A stretch of DNA of 64,000 nucleotides from contig VXBA01000151.1 of assembly GCA_013399895.1 (NCBI GenBank), positions 15,849 to 79,848 of the forward strand, read 5' to 3'. A program made the position numbers and the translations under genes. A model generated the notes under the pieces. The model saw nothing but the letters and a program-made list of their open reading frames with translations, was not told the DNA's origin and did not search any database. Below are positions 35,404 to 48,855 of this stretch, one piece after another. This DNA comes from Serilophus lunatus. Lineage: Eukaryota; Chordata; Aves; Passeriformes; Eurylaimidae. The number at the start of each line of letters is the position of its first letter. Within the stretch, counting starts at the first letter, position 1.

Positions 35404-38400
35404 GGGACATTTTTCTTACTGTCAGTTGTTCCCAGAGGCTACATTTTTCAGAAAGGATATGATGAGTTATCTCCAGAGTTGACAAGGCCCGATAACTTGT
35501 CAGTTATTAGCAGCAGGAGGATTAATGGACATCCACAAAAAATATCATGTTCAATACATGGGTTATTCAGGGATGAGGATGATTGAATTTGGAAGGAAAT
35601 TGTTAAGGGATCTGAAAAGGTAATTTGAAATGGGAGGAAGTACCAGGCACTAGATCTTATCTGAAGGCTTATTTGAAGCAAGAGTCCAAAGCATTAGTCA
35701 GTTCTACAGATACTCTCATGTGCGATTAATCAGCATAAGAAATGGACGGAGATCAAGGGATACCCCAAAGCTGAGAAATGAGTTTAATTTTGCTGTTTGG
35801 AGTAACAAGAGTGGATCCCATTCCTATACCTTCTATTGCTTCTGTAAAAGGGGTAGGCAGTTGTGTATGAGTAAAAGAAATATGGATAAGAAACACAAAT
35901 AAGGGAGAAAGGACAGCTGATGATATACCTCCGGTATGTGAAAACAATTAAGAAAGGTGTTTTGATATGCACTGTACAGTTTATTGCCAGAGAGTTCTCA
36001 CAAGAGCTAAACTAATAAATTCATGCCCTTATTAAGCCACAGCCCTTTTATCTTGTTTTTCACCCTAGACACAGAGAGAAATCTCTTGTGCATGATAAAA
36101 ATATGGTATTTGCAACCAATAGTTTGTAGATCCTTGTCCTTCTGACGCTATGGTTTGGTCAGTGTGTCCAAACATTTGTTTATGCAGTTTTTCCTCATAT
36201 GCAATGATACTATTACCATAAAATTCAGCTGGTGATAGTGATTCAGCAATTTTGCCAGAAATAAATTGTACCTTCTCTATTCTACCTTCTTTTTCTACTT
36301 CTTTTTCCCTTCTTTTTTCTCTTTCTCTTTTAAATTTTCTTTTCTGAGTCAGGTCATCCACTGAATTCTTTAGACTCACTTTACCACCTCTAAACTATGC
36401 TCTTCTATGCTACTGTACCAAATTCTTGTTGGCCCTTTCTTACTCACCCTGAATGAATTTCTAATTATTATACTATATCACTTATTTGTTACCTTCAAAA
36501 TACATTCTTTTCATACCCTCTTTTTCCCTGCAGAGCATATTGTGTAACCTATTCAGGATTCTTGTCATGTTTTAGTTTTCTTCACAACCAAATTCAAATC
36601 CAGATTTAGAACTGTAGTTAGTGCTTAACAAAGTGTAAAAAGACTGTGATTTCCCTGGCTATAAAAAGTATAAATTTAAAAAATACAACAAATATCAAAA
36701 ATATTTTTATTAATGTATCCAATACAATCTCTCAACTATGCACATAGCTAAGGATATGGCTAATCACAATGTTACTTTTGTTTATGCAGTTTTCTTGTGT
36801 TATTTCCCTAAATCCTTTTCATCAATTATGATACAGTTAAAACATTCTCAATTCTCTGAGTCCTGTTATGTGAATTTCTTGCCTCCCGTAACTGTCATTC
36901 CCCTTTAATTTTCCCTGAATTGATGGAATGATGATTTTTTGTATGAGCAGCTTAGTTTATTGATGAAGGGAGGAAATAGTATCGACTTGTTCTAATTCCT
37001 GAGGGCTAAGCCTATTCATGAAAAGTCTCTTGTGTAGGATCAGTGTTCATATTTTCATCGAGTAATTCTAGGACAGCCTGTTACCTGTGTTACAGAAGCA
37101 CCTGGAAGATCCCATTCAGAGTTGGAACAATACAGATAAGCTAGGAAATAGCAGTCCATGTAGCAGTATTTTACCTCATTATAGACCTCATAGGTAGACT
37201 TCGTATTGCCATCACAGTAAATACTAAATAAGCTGGAAGCTCAGGTTGTGAGATGCTAGCTTTTGAGGATGAGTTCATTTGGACACAAACACGCATATAT
37301 GGAACAGCACAAAATGCAAAAAGAAGTACCAGGAGAGCAAGAAAACTAAAATTCAGTCAAAATTAGCATAGTTGACAGGCAGAACAGGGGATCCTCAAAT
37401 GGGCAGATAAATGGGAAAGGGACCTCAAAGTCATAAACACATTAAAAGCATGAAGTACTTTCAAAGAAAAAGACATTCTGACTTCTGTTATAATTTACAT
37501 ATTCAGAATAACAGTTTTATATTTGATGTCTGCAGGCAGAATTTGACAGTTGTAGTCTTGTGTAGGATCATAATCTAGAAAGCACACTGAAAATGCAGAG
37601 GCTGTTTGAAGAATTCGATATTCAATGTGGGTAAGGGTATCCACATGTCTCTCCAATTCTTTTCTTTCACTGATTTACTTTATTTTGACATGGAATAGTT
37701 TCACTGAAGGATAAAAATACTGTACTCTGAAACAATAAAAAAACTGGAAATTAATATTCAAAGTTTTGAGTAAAAATACCACAATTTATATTTCATAATT
37801 TGTGCCAATCTCAATTTAGAAAGCAAGAAAAATTAAAGCAGTTTAGAGAGAGTCCATCTATAATCTGAAAATATTTTTACTTTGACAGCCAAGAATACGG
37901 TTCAGAAAGCTTTGAATTTCTTGTCATTGTTTGGTTTTATATTTTTAATAACAGATTAAATAGGTACCTCCTTTTAAGAATCAAAGTGTGGTGGGATGCT
38001 GTAAACCAAAACTTCATTCAAAGGCACAAAGCTGCACTTCCAGTCTGATTTATGTTGGTCCACAGAAGATAACTACCTCATGTCTGCTTTTATAGGAAGC
38101 ACTTGATATACTTGATGAATTTTACTAAAGCTTAAATTCCAGCTTTGGACAATGGGACATTGTTCTTGTTCTATTACTTACACGGTAAGTGTAATATATT
38201 AACACAGAATAGCATCCCGCTAGTGTCCATTCACCTGAATCATTTGGGTTCTCATCCATTATGCACCTGGAGAAATGAAACAAGTGTCTTTTTCTCTGCA
38301 CAGTCCGTAAATTATGAAACATTGTAAAGCCAGCCAATATGAATGATTAACTGAGATCAAGTGATATTTCACAAAAATGACTCATTCTTCTTAATCAGAA

Positions 38401-40499
38401 CCACAACTTGGTATACTAGATCAGAAAATTACATCATACACTAGTATTCTTCTGATCCCTGGTAAGAGGCATTGTCATACCTTGTGTAACAACTTGCTAT
38501 TGCAAGATCATAAAAACACCACTATTTTTGTCTGTATAAAAGATGCCTTCTTTATAAAGAATCATGTTCCCTTTTATTATCGTATATATTGTGAATGAAA
38601 ATCTATAAGAAACTTTCATAATTAAAGTACATCTTGTCAGTTTGAATTTTGTGGCAAATTTAAATTGCATCCTCTTTGAAATGACAGATATCTTGTTTGA
38701 TATTGTTAATATTCATTTCATCAAATTTATCCATTATCCTAGATTCCAAAATATGAAGACTTAGGTTAAAAACATTTAACAGCTTTAACTGGCTACCGGT
38801 CTGCTTTTCAACCTTCACAAACCTGAAAGAAAGTATATATTTCAAACTGTTTCTCCCCTATATTTAATATTAGGTGACTCTATTTGTGAATGTATCATTT
38901 TTTTGCGTTACTGTAGAGCATTTAATTTCAAATTATTGTCCACCATTCTCTGATCCATATTTGCCATGGGTTTGGACTGAAATTATTGATAATTCATATT
39001 GGGTTTGGGGTTTTTTGTTTGTTTTTTTTTTAATGTAGTCTGTGACATCTTGTGTAAACATGAACATTGTCTTGTGGATATTTACAATAAATCTTAGTTT
39101 CGCTAATATAGGCTGTCACTGAATTCAATGAAACTGCTCAGGTATTAAAAGTCACTCACCTTTTCAAATTTTCTTGATTCAAGGCTTGACAAAATAAGCT
39201 TTCAGGAGATAATGATCACTGCACGACATGATTTTGTACAGCCCTTGTCACTTAGTTGCCTTGATCCTTAATTAATTTCTGTTAGCTCACTGGCCAACAA
39301 ACTTTTTAAAAAAATGTTTCTTACCAAGAATTTGTTGTTTACAGCACAAAATTACTTACCCTTCGTTATGAAGGTCTTCTAATAGCTCAGGCAAATATGT
39401 AATCTATGCAAATCTATAAGACTTTTCTTATTAATGTAGTTCCATTTTGCTTCTAAGATGAGTTGCATAACAAATATTTCAGTGAAGTTGAATGAAGTTT
39501 TAGCAATTGTCTTTCAATGGGGCTCAATTGTGAGTTGAAAATTTTTTCTCCTGACATTAATTTGATATAATATCTGACAGTCATGCCCAAACTAAAGTAA
39601 TGATTGCTAACAATAGCTAGCCACACACGTTATCAAACAATAGTTAGCAATTTATTCCCATCAGCCTTTGAAAGACAGGAGGGGAAGGGCAAGAAACAGG
39701 GAAAAAAGGTACAAAAGAACACTGAAGATGTATGCATAGGATAATAAACTAGAGCATGTCATATAAATCATGAGCAAAAAACCGGTATGATCTCCTTTGG
39801 GAAATAAAAATGAGTGGCATATTACATGGCTCACCATGCTTTATTATATTTATGCCATTTAGATTATTTTCATGTTTGAAGTCAACACTGCAAAGATGAA
39901 GTTCTGAAAAAAATAACCCTTTTACTAATTCCTTTCCCATTCATAATATATCCCTGTCAAATATGTCCATATACCCATCTGTGTATGAGATTGTTAACTA
40001 GGCACAGGTGTTCTGAGCACGTTTTTATTTCTCAAATTCCCATATTACTTACAAGCTATTTCTAGATGCATCGAAACTGTATATAGATATACATATGCAT
40101 CTGTCCATATCACTGTGTTGCTTAAAGTAGGTGAGTTTTTTGAGTTCTAAAGAAAAAAACCAAACCTGAAACCACAAAAAACAACGAGGAAACTCAAAAA
40201 ACCTTGGAGGAGGGAAAGAAAGTTAAAAACTGTGTCTTTTACTTTCTTATTAAAAATGACCTTATAAAATAAAGAATTTTACCTGAGAAATTTATTGTTC
40301 TGAAATTCTTGAAACCTAGGACTATCCGTCTATCAGCAGAAACTGCCATTTTGGTTTAAAACAACTTACACACTTATTATCCAGTAGTTCTGCTCAGAAA
40401 ATAAATGGCTTTATGGCCCATAGATATTTAATAGTTCAGCTGCAACTGACCTGTCTGATGGATAGGGCTTTTATCTACATTGTGATTTTTAGAAGACAG
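35404..40499. other. AT-rich non-coding stretch
   Basis: About five kilobases without a recognisable gene or transposon. It contains a 34-base pure pyrimidine tract (36298-36331), whose complement produces a Lys/Arg/Glu-rich minus-strand frame (36065-36379), and a GT-rich patch at 38999-39033. Remaining frames of 60-77 codons look like chance. Confidence 0.5.
36298..36331. repeat. Polypyrimidine tract
   Basis: Thirty-four consecutive C/T bases on the plus strand, within a wider C/T-rich region from about 36270 to 36356. It may form a triplex or simply be a decayed (CTTT)n microsatellite. Confidence 0.88.
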
Positions 40500-41130
40500 T
40501 AAGTGGAAGGAAACTAATTGGATTGGCTTTTGAATTGGCTGGGGGGCTGTCGTTGTTTGACAGACAATGAAAACAATTTAAATCACCTTTAACAAGAGAA
40601 TTCCTTTGACTCCAGGAGTGTCACCATGAATTCACATACTATTCCCTGGGGTGCCAGTGGAAACCGCACTTTTAATTGCCAGTGTTGCTCATACATAATC
40701 ATTTTGTCAGCAGGGTGTGTAGCAACTGCACAGGGTCTGCACAGTAATGTGGAGGGGAGCTGTTAAATTGGGAATGTCTTCACTCCAGACTAAAACAAAC
40801 AGCTAGACTTCGGCAAAGAAAAAAATTATTCATCATTCATCTTAACTAAAACAAAATCTTTCAGGCGCATTGCATAGAACGTGGTGGTCAGCAGGGCAGT
40901 GAGCACTTGAATTTTCTTGTTGTCTAAAAGTCATGAATTTTCAGCCTGGAAAATATGATCTTTAAGGTGAATTTCTTTTTCTTCAAGTTTAATAAGGATA
41001 AATCATAATCAAGACACCAATTTGAAACAATTAATTTCACTCCCAAGTTTGGCAGGAGATTGTCGAAATTGCCATAGCATTCATCTTTTTTTATGGGGTT
41101 TTATGATGTTCTCATCATCAAATCTGAAGC
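40500..41130. promoter_or_regulatory. Candidate conserved non-coding element / enhancer
   Basis: The most enhancer-like unique block in the window. It lacks repeats and coding frames, has balanced composition, and is dense in developmental factor words: TTTGACAGACAATG (TALE then SOX type, 40557-40570), ATTCCTTTGA (TCF/LEF type, near 40600), TTTTAATTGCC (homeodomain, near 40671), GAACGTGG (40880s) and AACAATTAATTT (SOX plus homeodomain, near 41027). Such word clusters are only suggestive; conservation across vertebrates would decide. Confidence 0.3.
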
Positions 41131-43443
41131 CCTCTGTATTTTATAAGTAAACACAACAGATCTATTTCTTTATTTATTTCTTGGCTAAGATTCATCTGCT
41201 GTTCTTTTCTTTCTACTAACTGTAGGTTTGTTTTTAAAAAATCTATACTTCATCATTTTCTCTGTTATTTAAATTCACTTTTAGTACATCTGTATTGTTC
41301 TTTGTAATAATACTTCAGAAATATTATTTCTGCCGAATAGCATCAATTTGGTGTGCTGTGACAAAAACCAATTTCAGCCACATAGAAAACTATCACACAG
41401 ATATGAGCCTTAGTTACACTTGCTTTAATATTTAAGGTAGAGTTTTCTTTAAAAGAAGCAACTACTACACTTCTTCAAAAAGAGTTTAATCAGATGTAGA
41501 CACTCTTTTCTATTATACTTTTCTATCATGTTTTTAAACATAATCCACAAAGCACAGGCAAAAGGAAATAAGAGGTGGCAGCTGCTCATAAATATTAATG
41601 TTAATGTAACTTTCTGTAAAGAAAACTAAGTAGCTGATTTGGGGATTTTGTCTTAGTCTGGGTTTATTTGGGATTTTTCTTTGGTGGAACAAGAAAACAA
41701 ATATTAAAAACCAACCAACCAAAAAACTTTGAAACAATCAAAAATTTATTTTCATCATGAAGTGATTCTATTTTGATTAGCAATATTATTCTATCCTGTA
41801 CATAATGCCATCAGTAAATAAATCAGAAAACTATTTGCTTTTCAACTTTATTTTTTTTTTTGGTCAACTGATAGTGTACTTTTATTTATCTCTACATAAT
41901 ACTCTTTAAGGTTCCTGCATTTGGTGTTCTATTGAATATTTTTTTTTATGTGGGGTTCTCAAAAGTACTGTAGAAGAGGAGGAAAGCAAATACCTCTCTC
42001 ACCACAGGCTATTTAGGTTCCTCTCCACCTGACATATTACACCTGACCCGTTCATACCTACTTCACAATATTTATCTGCAACATGGACTAATATGTAGAG
42101 TTTTTGAGCACGTCGTGTGTAGATCACTGAGAATGATCCAAGGGATAACTAGTGTCCAATGCAATCTTTTAGTAACAAGTAAGACCAGAGCAAAATACAA
42201 AGCTGAGGCATAGTACGGGATAAAGATCATTACCAAGCTAAAGGAACAAACCATCTTCCTGGCAAAAGTCTAAATTATTTTGTAGGCATGAGTGACTACC
42301 AACAACAATGAAGAGCGACTGAGTATAAGAATTTCAAAACTTGTCAGATGGTGCTTTGTTTGTAGATTAGATACAGGCATTATTAAGCATGTAGCAAACT
42401 GAGCAAATTATTTGGTCTACTTTAAAACTCAGCTGAAATATCTATGTTGTATTAAAATTAGGAACTGCAAATTCTGAAAAGGGCAACATAAACCTCTAAT
42501 TCTTAGATGCTTGAAATATTCTGTAAAGGAAGTGAGTGTATTTCAATCTGTGTTGCAGATGTGGGAACTATTCTTAATTTGTTCTGATACCCCTTAGCTG
42601 TTTTTTCTCACAGATGCAAGGCTTCCTTTTCTGTTAATGTGTTTCGATTTCTCTCTATGCCAGGAAAAGCAGTTGTTACAGAGGTGACTTGCTGAAAATT
42701 CTCACATAATGTTCAGACTTCTGAAAGTTCTCTCTTACCAAGATGCAACTACTCAACAGAAATGTTAATAGTTTAATTTTCTCTTTGTTTATCAGAACTC
42801 TCAGGATACTTTTTCATAAATCATTGCTCTTAAACACAAACACTGTAAGTCATGGCTGCTCATAGACAAAATTTAAAAATTTAGCTTAACTTTTGACTTT
42901 ATTCAGATACTTGAATGAAAGTTGATAAATCTGCAATTCCCAAAGCATTATGGATAATTTTTAGTTAAGCAAAAGACATCAAGTGTTGGTGTTGTGTCAT
43001 TGTGGAAATCCTTAGAATAAATTTACCATGTTCTGCACAATGCAGAGGAAGGAAATGTATGCACTAAAGCCAGAAGTTCAGATGCTGCTGTCTACAAAAA
43101 AAACCCCTCTAAAAATAAGTACTTAAAGCTATATCTGATTGGAAGACCTGAAGGATTACTTGTGTGCATTTACTGCAAGCAGTTCACCTCTATCTGACCT
43201 GGATCTGATATGGTTACTGGTTGTTGACATCATTCTATTTTTTATTCTTTTGACTGCATAAGCAAGAACAGGTTATTCTTCCAGGAATTAATTTAAGAGA
43301 CATTTATCTATTCCCCAGAAGACTTGAATGAGAGGGATAAAGTTCCTCCTGATTCCAAGGAAAATGTGCATGTGTTGTAAATTTTCACATAGTAATACAT
43401 GGTATAACACCAGATTGCTCTTACTGGCATGTTTTTTTGAGAA
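41131..43443. other. AT-rich non-coding stretch
   Basis: No gene or transposon recognised. T runs at about 41851-41861 and 41940-41946. Minus-strand frames 41534-41737 and 42072-42254 are hydrophobic, motif-free and probably chance. Confidence 0.5.
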
Positions 43444-43467
43444 ATATATATATATATATATATATAT
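43444..43467. repeat. (AT)12 microsatellite
   Basis: Twelve uninterrupted AT units followed by GTGT. The two overlapping frames of 75 and 90 codons on opposite strands both read Tyr-Ile repeats through it and are not genes. Confidence 0.97.
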
Positions 43468-46400
43468 GTGTCCGCTTTGCTTGCTGAATAAAAGATTTCT
43501 GCTCTTGCTGCTGACTTTATGCCTTTGGAGTGTCTGCAGAAGGACAAATCACTAGAAGGAAGGTTAAAACTTTGCAACATCTGGTCTTTTTAATCCGGCA
43601 GGAATTACCCATGGATATTACCTGACTTATCATCAAGTTGGCAGTCTATCATATGAGGCTATATTGGACTTATCAAATGACTGGACAGGACTTTAAAGGG
43701 ATAAGTGTGAAAAACATCTCTTTGGCAACTGCAGAAAACTCAATCCTGGTCATCAAAATGATGAATCCTATTCATGACATGCAGCATTGGAAGGAAAACT
43801 ATGTACCATTGTGATTCTCAAGCAAGAATGTATGTCAAAGGACTCTCTTAGTCATACCAAAATTTGGCAAAGAAAATAGGATTTTGCCATTATTAATAAA
43901 CAACTACAGAGGTCGTTTTGACATAAGAAAGTCTCAAGACTTGCCTGGACATATATTGATTGGCCTGATTTTAGTTGCAAGAGCTACTCTCAAATGCGCA
44001 AATATTATTGCCTGGATTTTTTTTTAACCTTAGTTTGACTTAAGGTAGCTTTTTGTTAAGACATGTACTGTTCAGTAATAGCCAGTAATAAGCAGTAGCT
44101 AATCTGTTTAGAGTGACCTATGATCCTAGACAGAAAACTCAGTGCAGAAGAAGTCAGGCTAAAGCAGAAAACAGAGGTCATACTGGTCATTTCAGGAAAG
44201 CGTCTTTGAGAATCAGGTTAAACCATTAGAGTTTTAATATGAAAAAGAATAATAAAACAGATATCTGTAAGAACCAGTCAAGACAAAACATATAAGAAGG
44301 CTTTCTTCATGAATCCAAGACTGAGAAGGAAGAAATTCTGGCCATGAACATCATACCCTCCCTGGTGAAAACCTGAATATGCCGAAGTATAGTGTAACCC
44401 TAAAATCCTCCCATTCTTCTGCAAGGAGGACCCAAGGAGATACCGAAGAGTTGAATGTTACCCTAGATGAAAGAGGTAGATACTCAGAAGTTCATGTATA
44501 GCAATTTTTTTGCTTACAGATGCCTTTAATAAGGTATCTGCAACAATTAGATCATTTGAATAGTAAGTGTTGGTATTACTGTAACCACTCAAAACATGAC
44601 TTTTATTGTATTTAGATTGGACTGTTAGAATATTAATAACTCTAGCAAGAGATGATTGTCTCCTCAATCAAATGTATTTCTTTTTTGTTCTTACAAATAT
44701 TTTGAGTGTAATAAAAATGAATGATCAGTGCAAACCTAATGAAACTGGTTTTTCTTCTGAAAAAGTATTTTCCAGTTGCTTCTTTTTCCTTTCAGAAAAT
44801 AAAGAGTACATGCAAGAACCATTTAGAATTCCTCATACATCTGACTTTTCAGAATAGAATGAGTATAGCTGGTAGATAAAGCTTTGTCATCTTGATAATA
44901 TTCACGGTCCATGACAATTCTAACAAGAATTACTATTATCAGTCATAAAATTTCTATGTATTAATTGAAGGAAAAACTGACTTAGGAGAAGTCAGTGCCT
45001 ACTTCCTTGTATAGTGAGTAAAGTGGTCAAGCCAGCAGAAAATATCAGTGAATATGGTCTGATTCTGGTCTAACAGTAATTCTCTCGATGTATGTATCTA
45101 GCATGTCTGTCTCTTTAGTGCTGTATGCATTACTGTGCTTCAACTCAAAACAGTAGCCACAGTGACAAACATGGAAAAGAAAAAAATCAGGAAGATCTTT
45201 TCTAGTACACAGTAACCTGAAAAAAGCCGCTTTCTAATATTTAACTCAGAATATAATCCATACAGACTAAAGATTACCAAGGACAGAAGCAGGACAGAAT
45301 AAGGTTGTGTAGGAAAACTGTTTTCTGTAGCCATTGATGCTTGATTGCATTGATTGCAACTTTTACTTAAGGCTCTTTGCTGCTCCTGAGTCACTTGTGC
45401 TGATAACTGTCCTCCTCTTTTCCAATCACAACTTGAATCATGAATAAATATCTGGCAACACACCATCAAATCTGGATCTGTAAAAAAACATTGCACTGCA
45501 AAATGCCATTTTCCCTTTTCAAAACATAAGGTATGTTGTAGTCCTATTTGTGATCACTACAGCTAAAGAATGTGTGAGCAAAATTCTGTCTTAAAGGAAG
45601 ATAAACAAACAGGTCAGAGAGTACTTGACAAGTTTTTCTCATCTAGTCAGGAAGGCCTTGACCCCTCTGGCTAACTGTGGGTAATTGGTAACAGTGGGAC
45701 CCTTTCAATAGAAAAAAAAAAAAAAGACTGAAACAAAATAAATACCTAAGAACTGTCCTTACAAAGCTATGCTAGAATTACTTTGAGGTGGAGTTACAGT
45801 TCTGTGTCAAGAGCCAACCTACAGTCTGAAATTAAAAAACAGAAAAGGGCAGTCTAAGCCTAACCTTATTTTCCAGCCCAAATCTCTTTATTTAGGGAGT
45901 CATAGCTGAGGTCATGCAGGACCAGGGAGAACAGGGGTCTGTGTGTAGGGAGGAGGCATCAATGGTATTACCCTTCAAATATCTATGTGAAGATAAGTGA
46001 TAATTAATTAATAACTAGCTCTGATAACAGCAGCACAAGAAAGGTAAATACCAGCTTTTCTGTAATATTTTGAGCCTGCTATGTTTTCATAGATCACCTC
46101 CATTGAGTGGCAGTGTGCTATCTGTTGTCTTTCCATGCACACTTTCAGATAATTAAAGTGCTTTCAGAGTCATATTGACAATCATGCCTACCATAATGCA
46201 CTGTATTGAACTAAAATACCTTCATATTTCCATGTTATTATGTTATTTGTTATATTCCTAGCAAAATATAGACAGAGATAACAGAATATCCTGCTAAGAT
46301 TGTGGTTTTTTCCAACCAATCCAGTACAGATTCACTAATTTTTGTATATCCATTTTCCTGTTTTATAAGAGCTATAGATACTTCAACTTTTGAAGAAATA

Positions 46401-47748
46401 CATATTAGATGATTTTCTGGAATTATGCCTCTAGGCGTATGCTTAACAGTCAAATTTAATTTTGTAGTTATTTATTGTTGTTTTATTAAGATCCAATTTA
46501 AGAAAAAAATTGCTCCCAGTGTAATGAGAACTTCAAACTCTCTACAGAACTCTGAAGTCTATCCAAATGATAAAGAACTGTTATTTTTATGTCACAAATG
46601 CAAGTGCATAGTTTACTATGCACTAAGGACAGTTAAAGAAAATTCTAAAAGTCTTTAAAAGGTAAAAATTGGCCTGTGAAGGTGGAGCAAGGAGTGAGAA
46701 TTACAATATCAGTAAGGAAATCTTTTTCCTTTAATGGTTTTTCCAATATTGAAAAAGAAACAACTTTTTACAGATTTTAATCTCAGAAAAAAAGTTGAAT
46801 GAAACATGATTTTAATTATAAAATGGAGAATATTTGGCTCAGAAAACATATATTTTACAGAGAGTTTAGAAGTGCCATATTTCAGCACTTTTATTAAAGC
46901 AGCTTCTGTATTCTTTGTTTAAAACCCTTTTGCCATACTCTCACAAATTACTGACTAGTCTTCCATTTTTGTAGGTCATTCTGTAATATATTCAATGACC
47001 CTTGGGAAATATCTTTTTGGATATTCTATAAAAGGCTTGGCTGTTGAAACACTTTTTAAAGTACTCCGTTAAGGAGAGCAACTTAACGCAAAAGCAAGTG
47101 AGGGCATTTTGTAATTATGCAGACCTGAAATTTTGCCTCCTAAAGTAATATAGTTTACATTAATTTAAAGTGGCTGAACAATCAAAACCATAATAGCAGG
47201 ATGTATGTATTTATCATGAGAAGACAGTTTAGGGAACTCCACCAAATTATTGGAACTTCATTCATGAAATGAATTTCCTTTCCTTTATGGATCACTTTGT
47301 CTTGGTCCAGTAAACAGGACTACATGCATGTTATTGTATCCTCTTCTTTTTTGGCCAGATATTCCAATTTCTATGTGATAGCTAGTTATTGCCCAACTTG
47401 GTTATTGTAAAACTCTCCTTTTCCAGTCTGTTTAATGTTGGCATTTTCAATCTTCAAAATCAGAGAAATAAAAGTTCCAGTCTGTTTGTTAGAGTACTTT
47501 TTTCAAGATTTTCTCCAAAAAAAATTAGTTGGGTTTGTTTTCTTTATGTCCCTGTACAGACACAACCAGAAAAATATCTAATGTTTAAAAAAATATTTAT
47601 TTTTTGGGCACATTATTACAATGCAAGAAAGAAACATTTAAAAAAATACCCATGCTCCATGACAAAATGTAAAAGTGGATTAGCTAAAAAATAGCCTACA
47701 ATTCATTTTCCAAGTGATAACCCCAGCGATGAATCTGAAAGATTTCCC
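43468..47748. other. Non-coding stretch, moderately unique
   Basis: It begins with an LTR-like poly-A signal context (AATAAA at 43487-43492, discussed as a finding) and continues as AT-rich sequence. A15 at about 45711-45725. Frames at 44458-44667 (minus), 44606-44857, 45140-45496 (minus, 118 codons), 46250-46453 (minus), 46425-46658 and 47389-47694 carry no recognisable motif. The block 46940-47190 looks unique and mixed in composition, so a conserved element there is possible. Confidence 0.45.
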
Positions 47749-47828
47749 ACTATTTACTATTTAATTACTACTTTACTACTTTTACTATTTACTACTTACT
47801 ATTTACTTCACTACTTACTATTTACTTC
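47749..47828. repeat. Imperfect TACTATTTAC minisatellite
   Basis: About 80 bases built from ACTATTT, ACTACTT and ACTTC words with variable spacing. The repeat unit is roughly 10-17 bases and is imperfect. Confidence 0.88.
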
Positions 47829-48075
47829 CTTCTTCATCTTTAAAAACAAACAAACCCTCTAATACGGGAGGTTCATATTACCAAATTATTTTTTAAGGCC
47901 AAATTCAAAATTGAGTTGATTAGTAGTAAGAATCCAAGTTATTTTAATGGGGTATGGCTTAGGTTTATTGGACAGAAGACAGTCTAATGGTATGTATTTT
48001 CCAGCTGCACTTGGTATAACACAACTCTGATCCTGTCTGAGAATGCTGCATACCCTAGTAGTGTAGATAGGCAGA
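47829..48075. other. Short unique flank
   Basis: AT-rich sequence between the minisatellite and the LTR, with nothing recognisable. Confidence 0.5.
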
Positions 48076-48855
48076 TGTGATGGACTGAGATGTTGATGTA
48101 TTAAACGTTGTCAGAATCATAGAAAGCCTTTTTGTCAAGGAAGAAACTTCTTGCCTGCAACCACCAAAGCATCCCCCTTCCCCAGTATGCCTCCTGATTT
48201 GAACTTGGACTGTGAAGGGGAATTTTGAGGTGAAACTATTGTCTAATTACTTCAGGTCTTAGGAGAAGTAAACAATGTTCACCAAGGGGTGGAGGAGAAG
48301 GGTTTTGGGGATGTGATACCAAAGGTTCTCCACATCAAACAGAGTAAACCCCCCCTACTCTGGGAAATCTACATATACACAGGACATTCAAGTGAGAGAC
48401 AGCTGAGAAGGGGTCAAAACCCATCAAACACCCCCAAAGTGTCCCCTAGACTCCTTCCTGAGGCCTTCCACCATTAGAGGACTGCAAGTAATCCAAATGA
48501 GACAACAAATCCAGAGCCTCTGGAAGGAGACTGCAAATCTTCCCCCTATTCCCCAAGGGAAGTGCCTGGCATCCCTTGGACTACATTTTGGGGGACTCTC
48601 ATCACCAAGACGACCAGAAAAGACCGCTGGGATGCCATTGGGTACCAGAGAGTGGTTATGATTTTTCTATTGATCTCTGTCACTCTTTCTTCCTCCTCTT
48701 CCACCTATCTCTTTTCCTGTTTCTATTTCTCTCTCATTGCCTCACATTTACTGTTCAACAAAATCCACACTATTGACTTTGGCATATGGTCTTGTTTGCA
48801 CCTCAATTTGGGCAGAGGCATTTCAAATAATTTCAATAGCCAGATCATAACAACA
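48076..48855 (+). mobile_element. Solo LTR of an avian endogenous retrovirus
   Basis: A roughly 780-base block begins TGTGATGGACTGAGATGTTG and ends near ...CATAACAACA, giving TG...CA ends. The diagnostic part is at 48615-48655, where 'gaccgctgggatgccattgg' is followed by 'gtaccagag', then a long pyrimidine-rich region (48660-48740) and 'gcacctcaatttg' at 48800. I know this order from passerine-type ERV LTRs. No gag, pol or env remnants flank it. The bases just outside (GCAGA and GGATA) agree at only three of five positions, so the duplication is decayed or the 3' edge is a few bases off. Frames of 62-104 codons inside it (48289-48477, 48562-48876 and 48576-48776) are not genes. Confidence 0.65.

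Noticed and set aside
36065..36379. 104-codon minus-strand frame with a Lys/Arg/Glu-rich segment
   Set aside because: The charged part is only the complement of the polypyrimidine tract at 36298-36331; the rest has no known motif.
38999..39033. TTGGGTTTGGGG phrase, like a telomeric repeat
   Set aside because: Only two irregular units, not TTAGGG, and followed by poly-T; a low-complexity coincidence.
43308..43580. Frames with Tyr-Ile repeats on both strands
   Set aside because: They are translations of the (AT)12 microsatellite.
45140..45496. 118-codon minus-strand frame
   Set aside because: No recognisable domain; the C-terminal half is Phe/Leu/Val-rich as expected from A-rich complement sequence.
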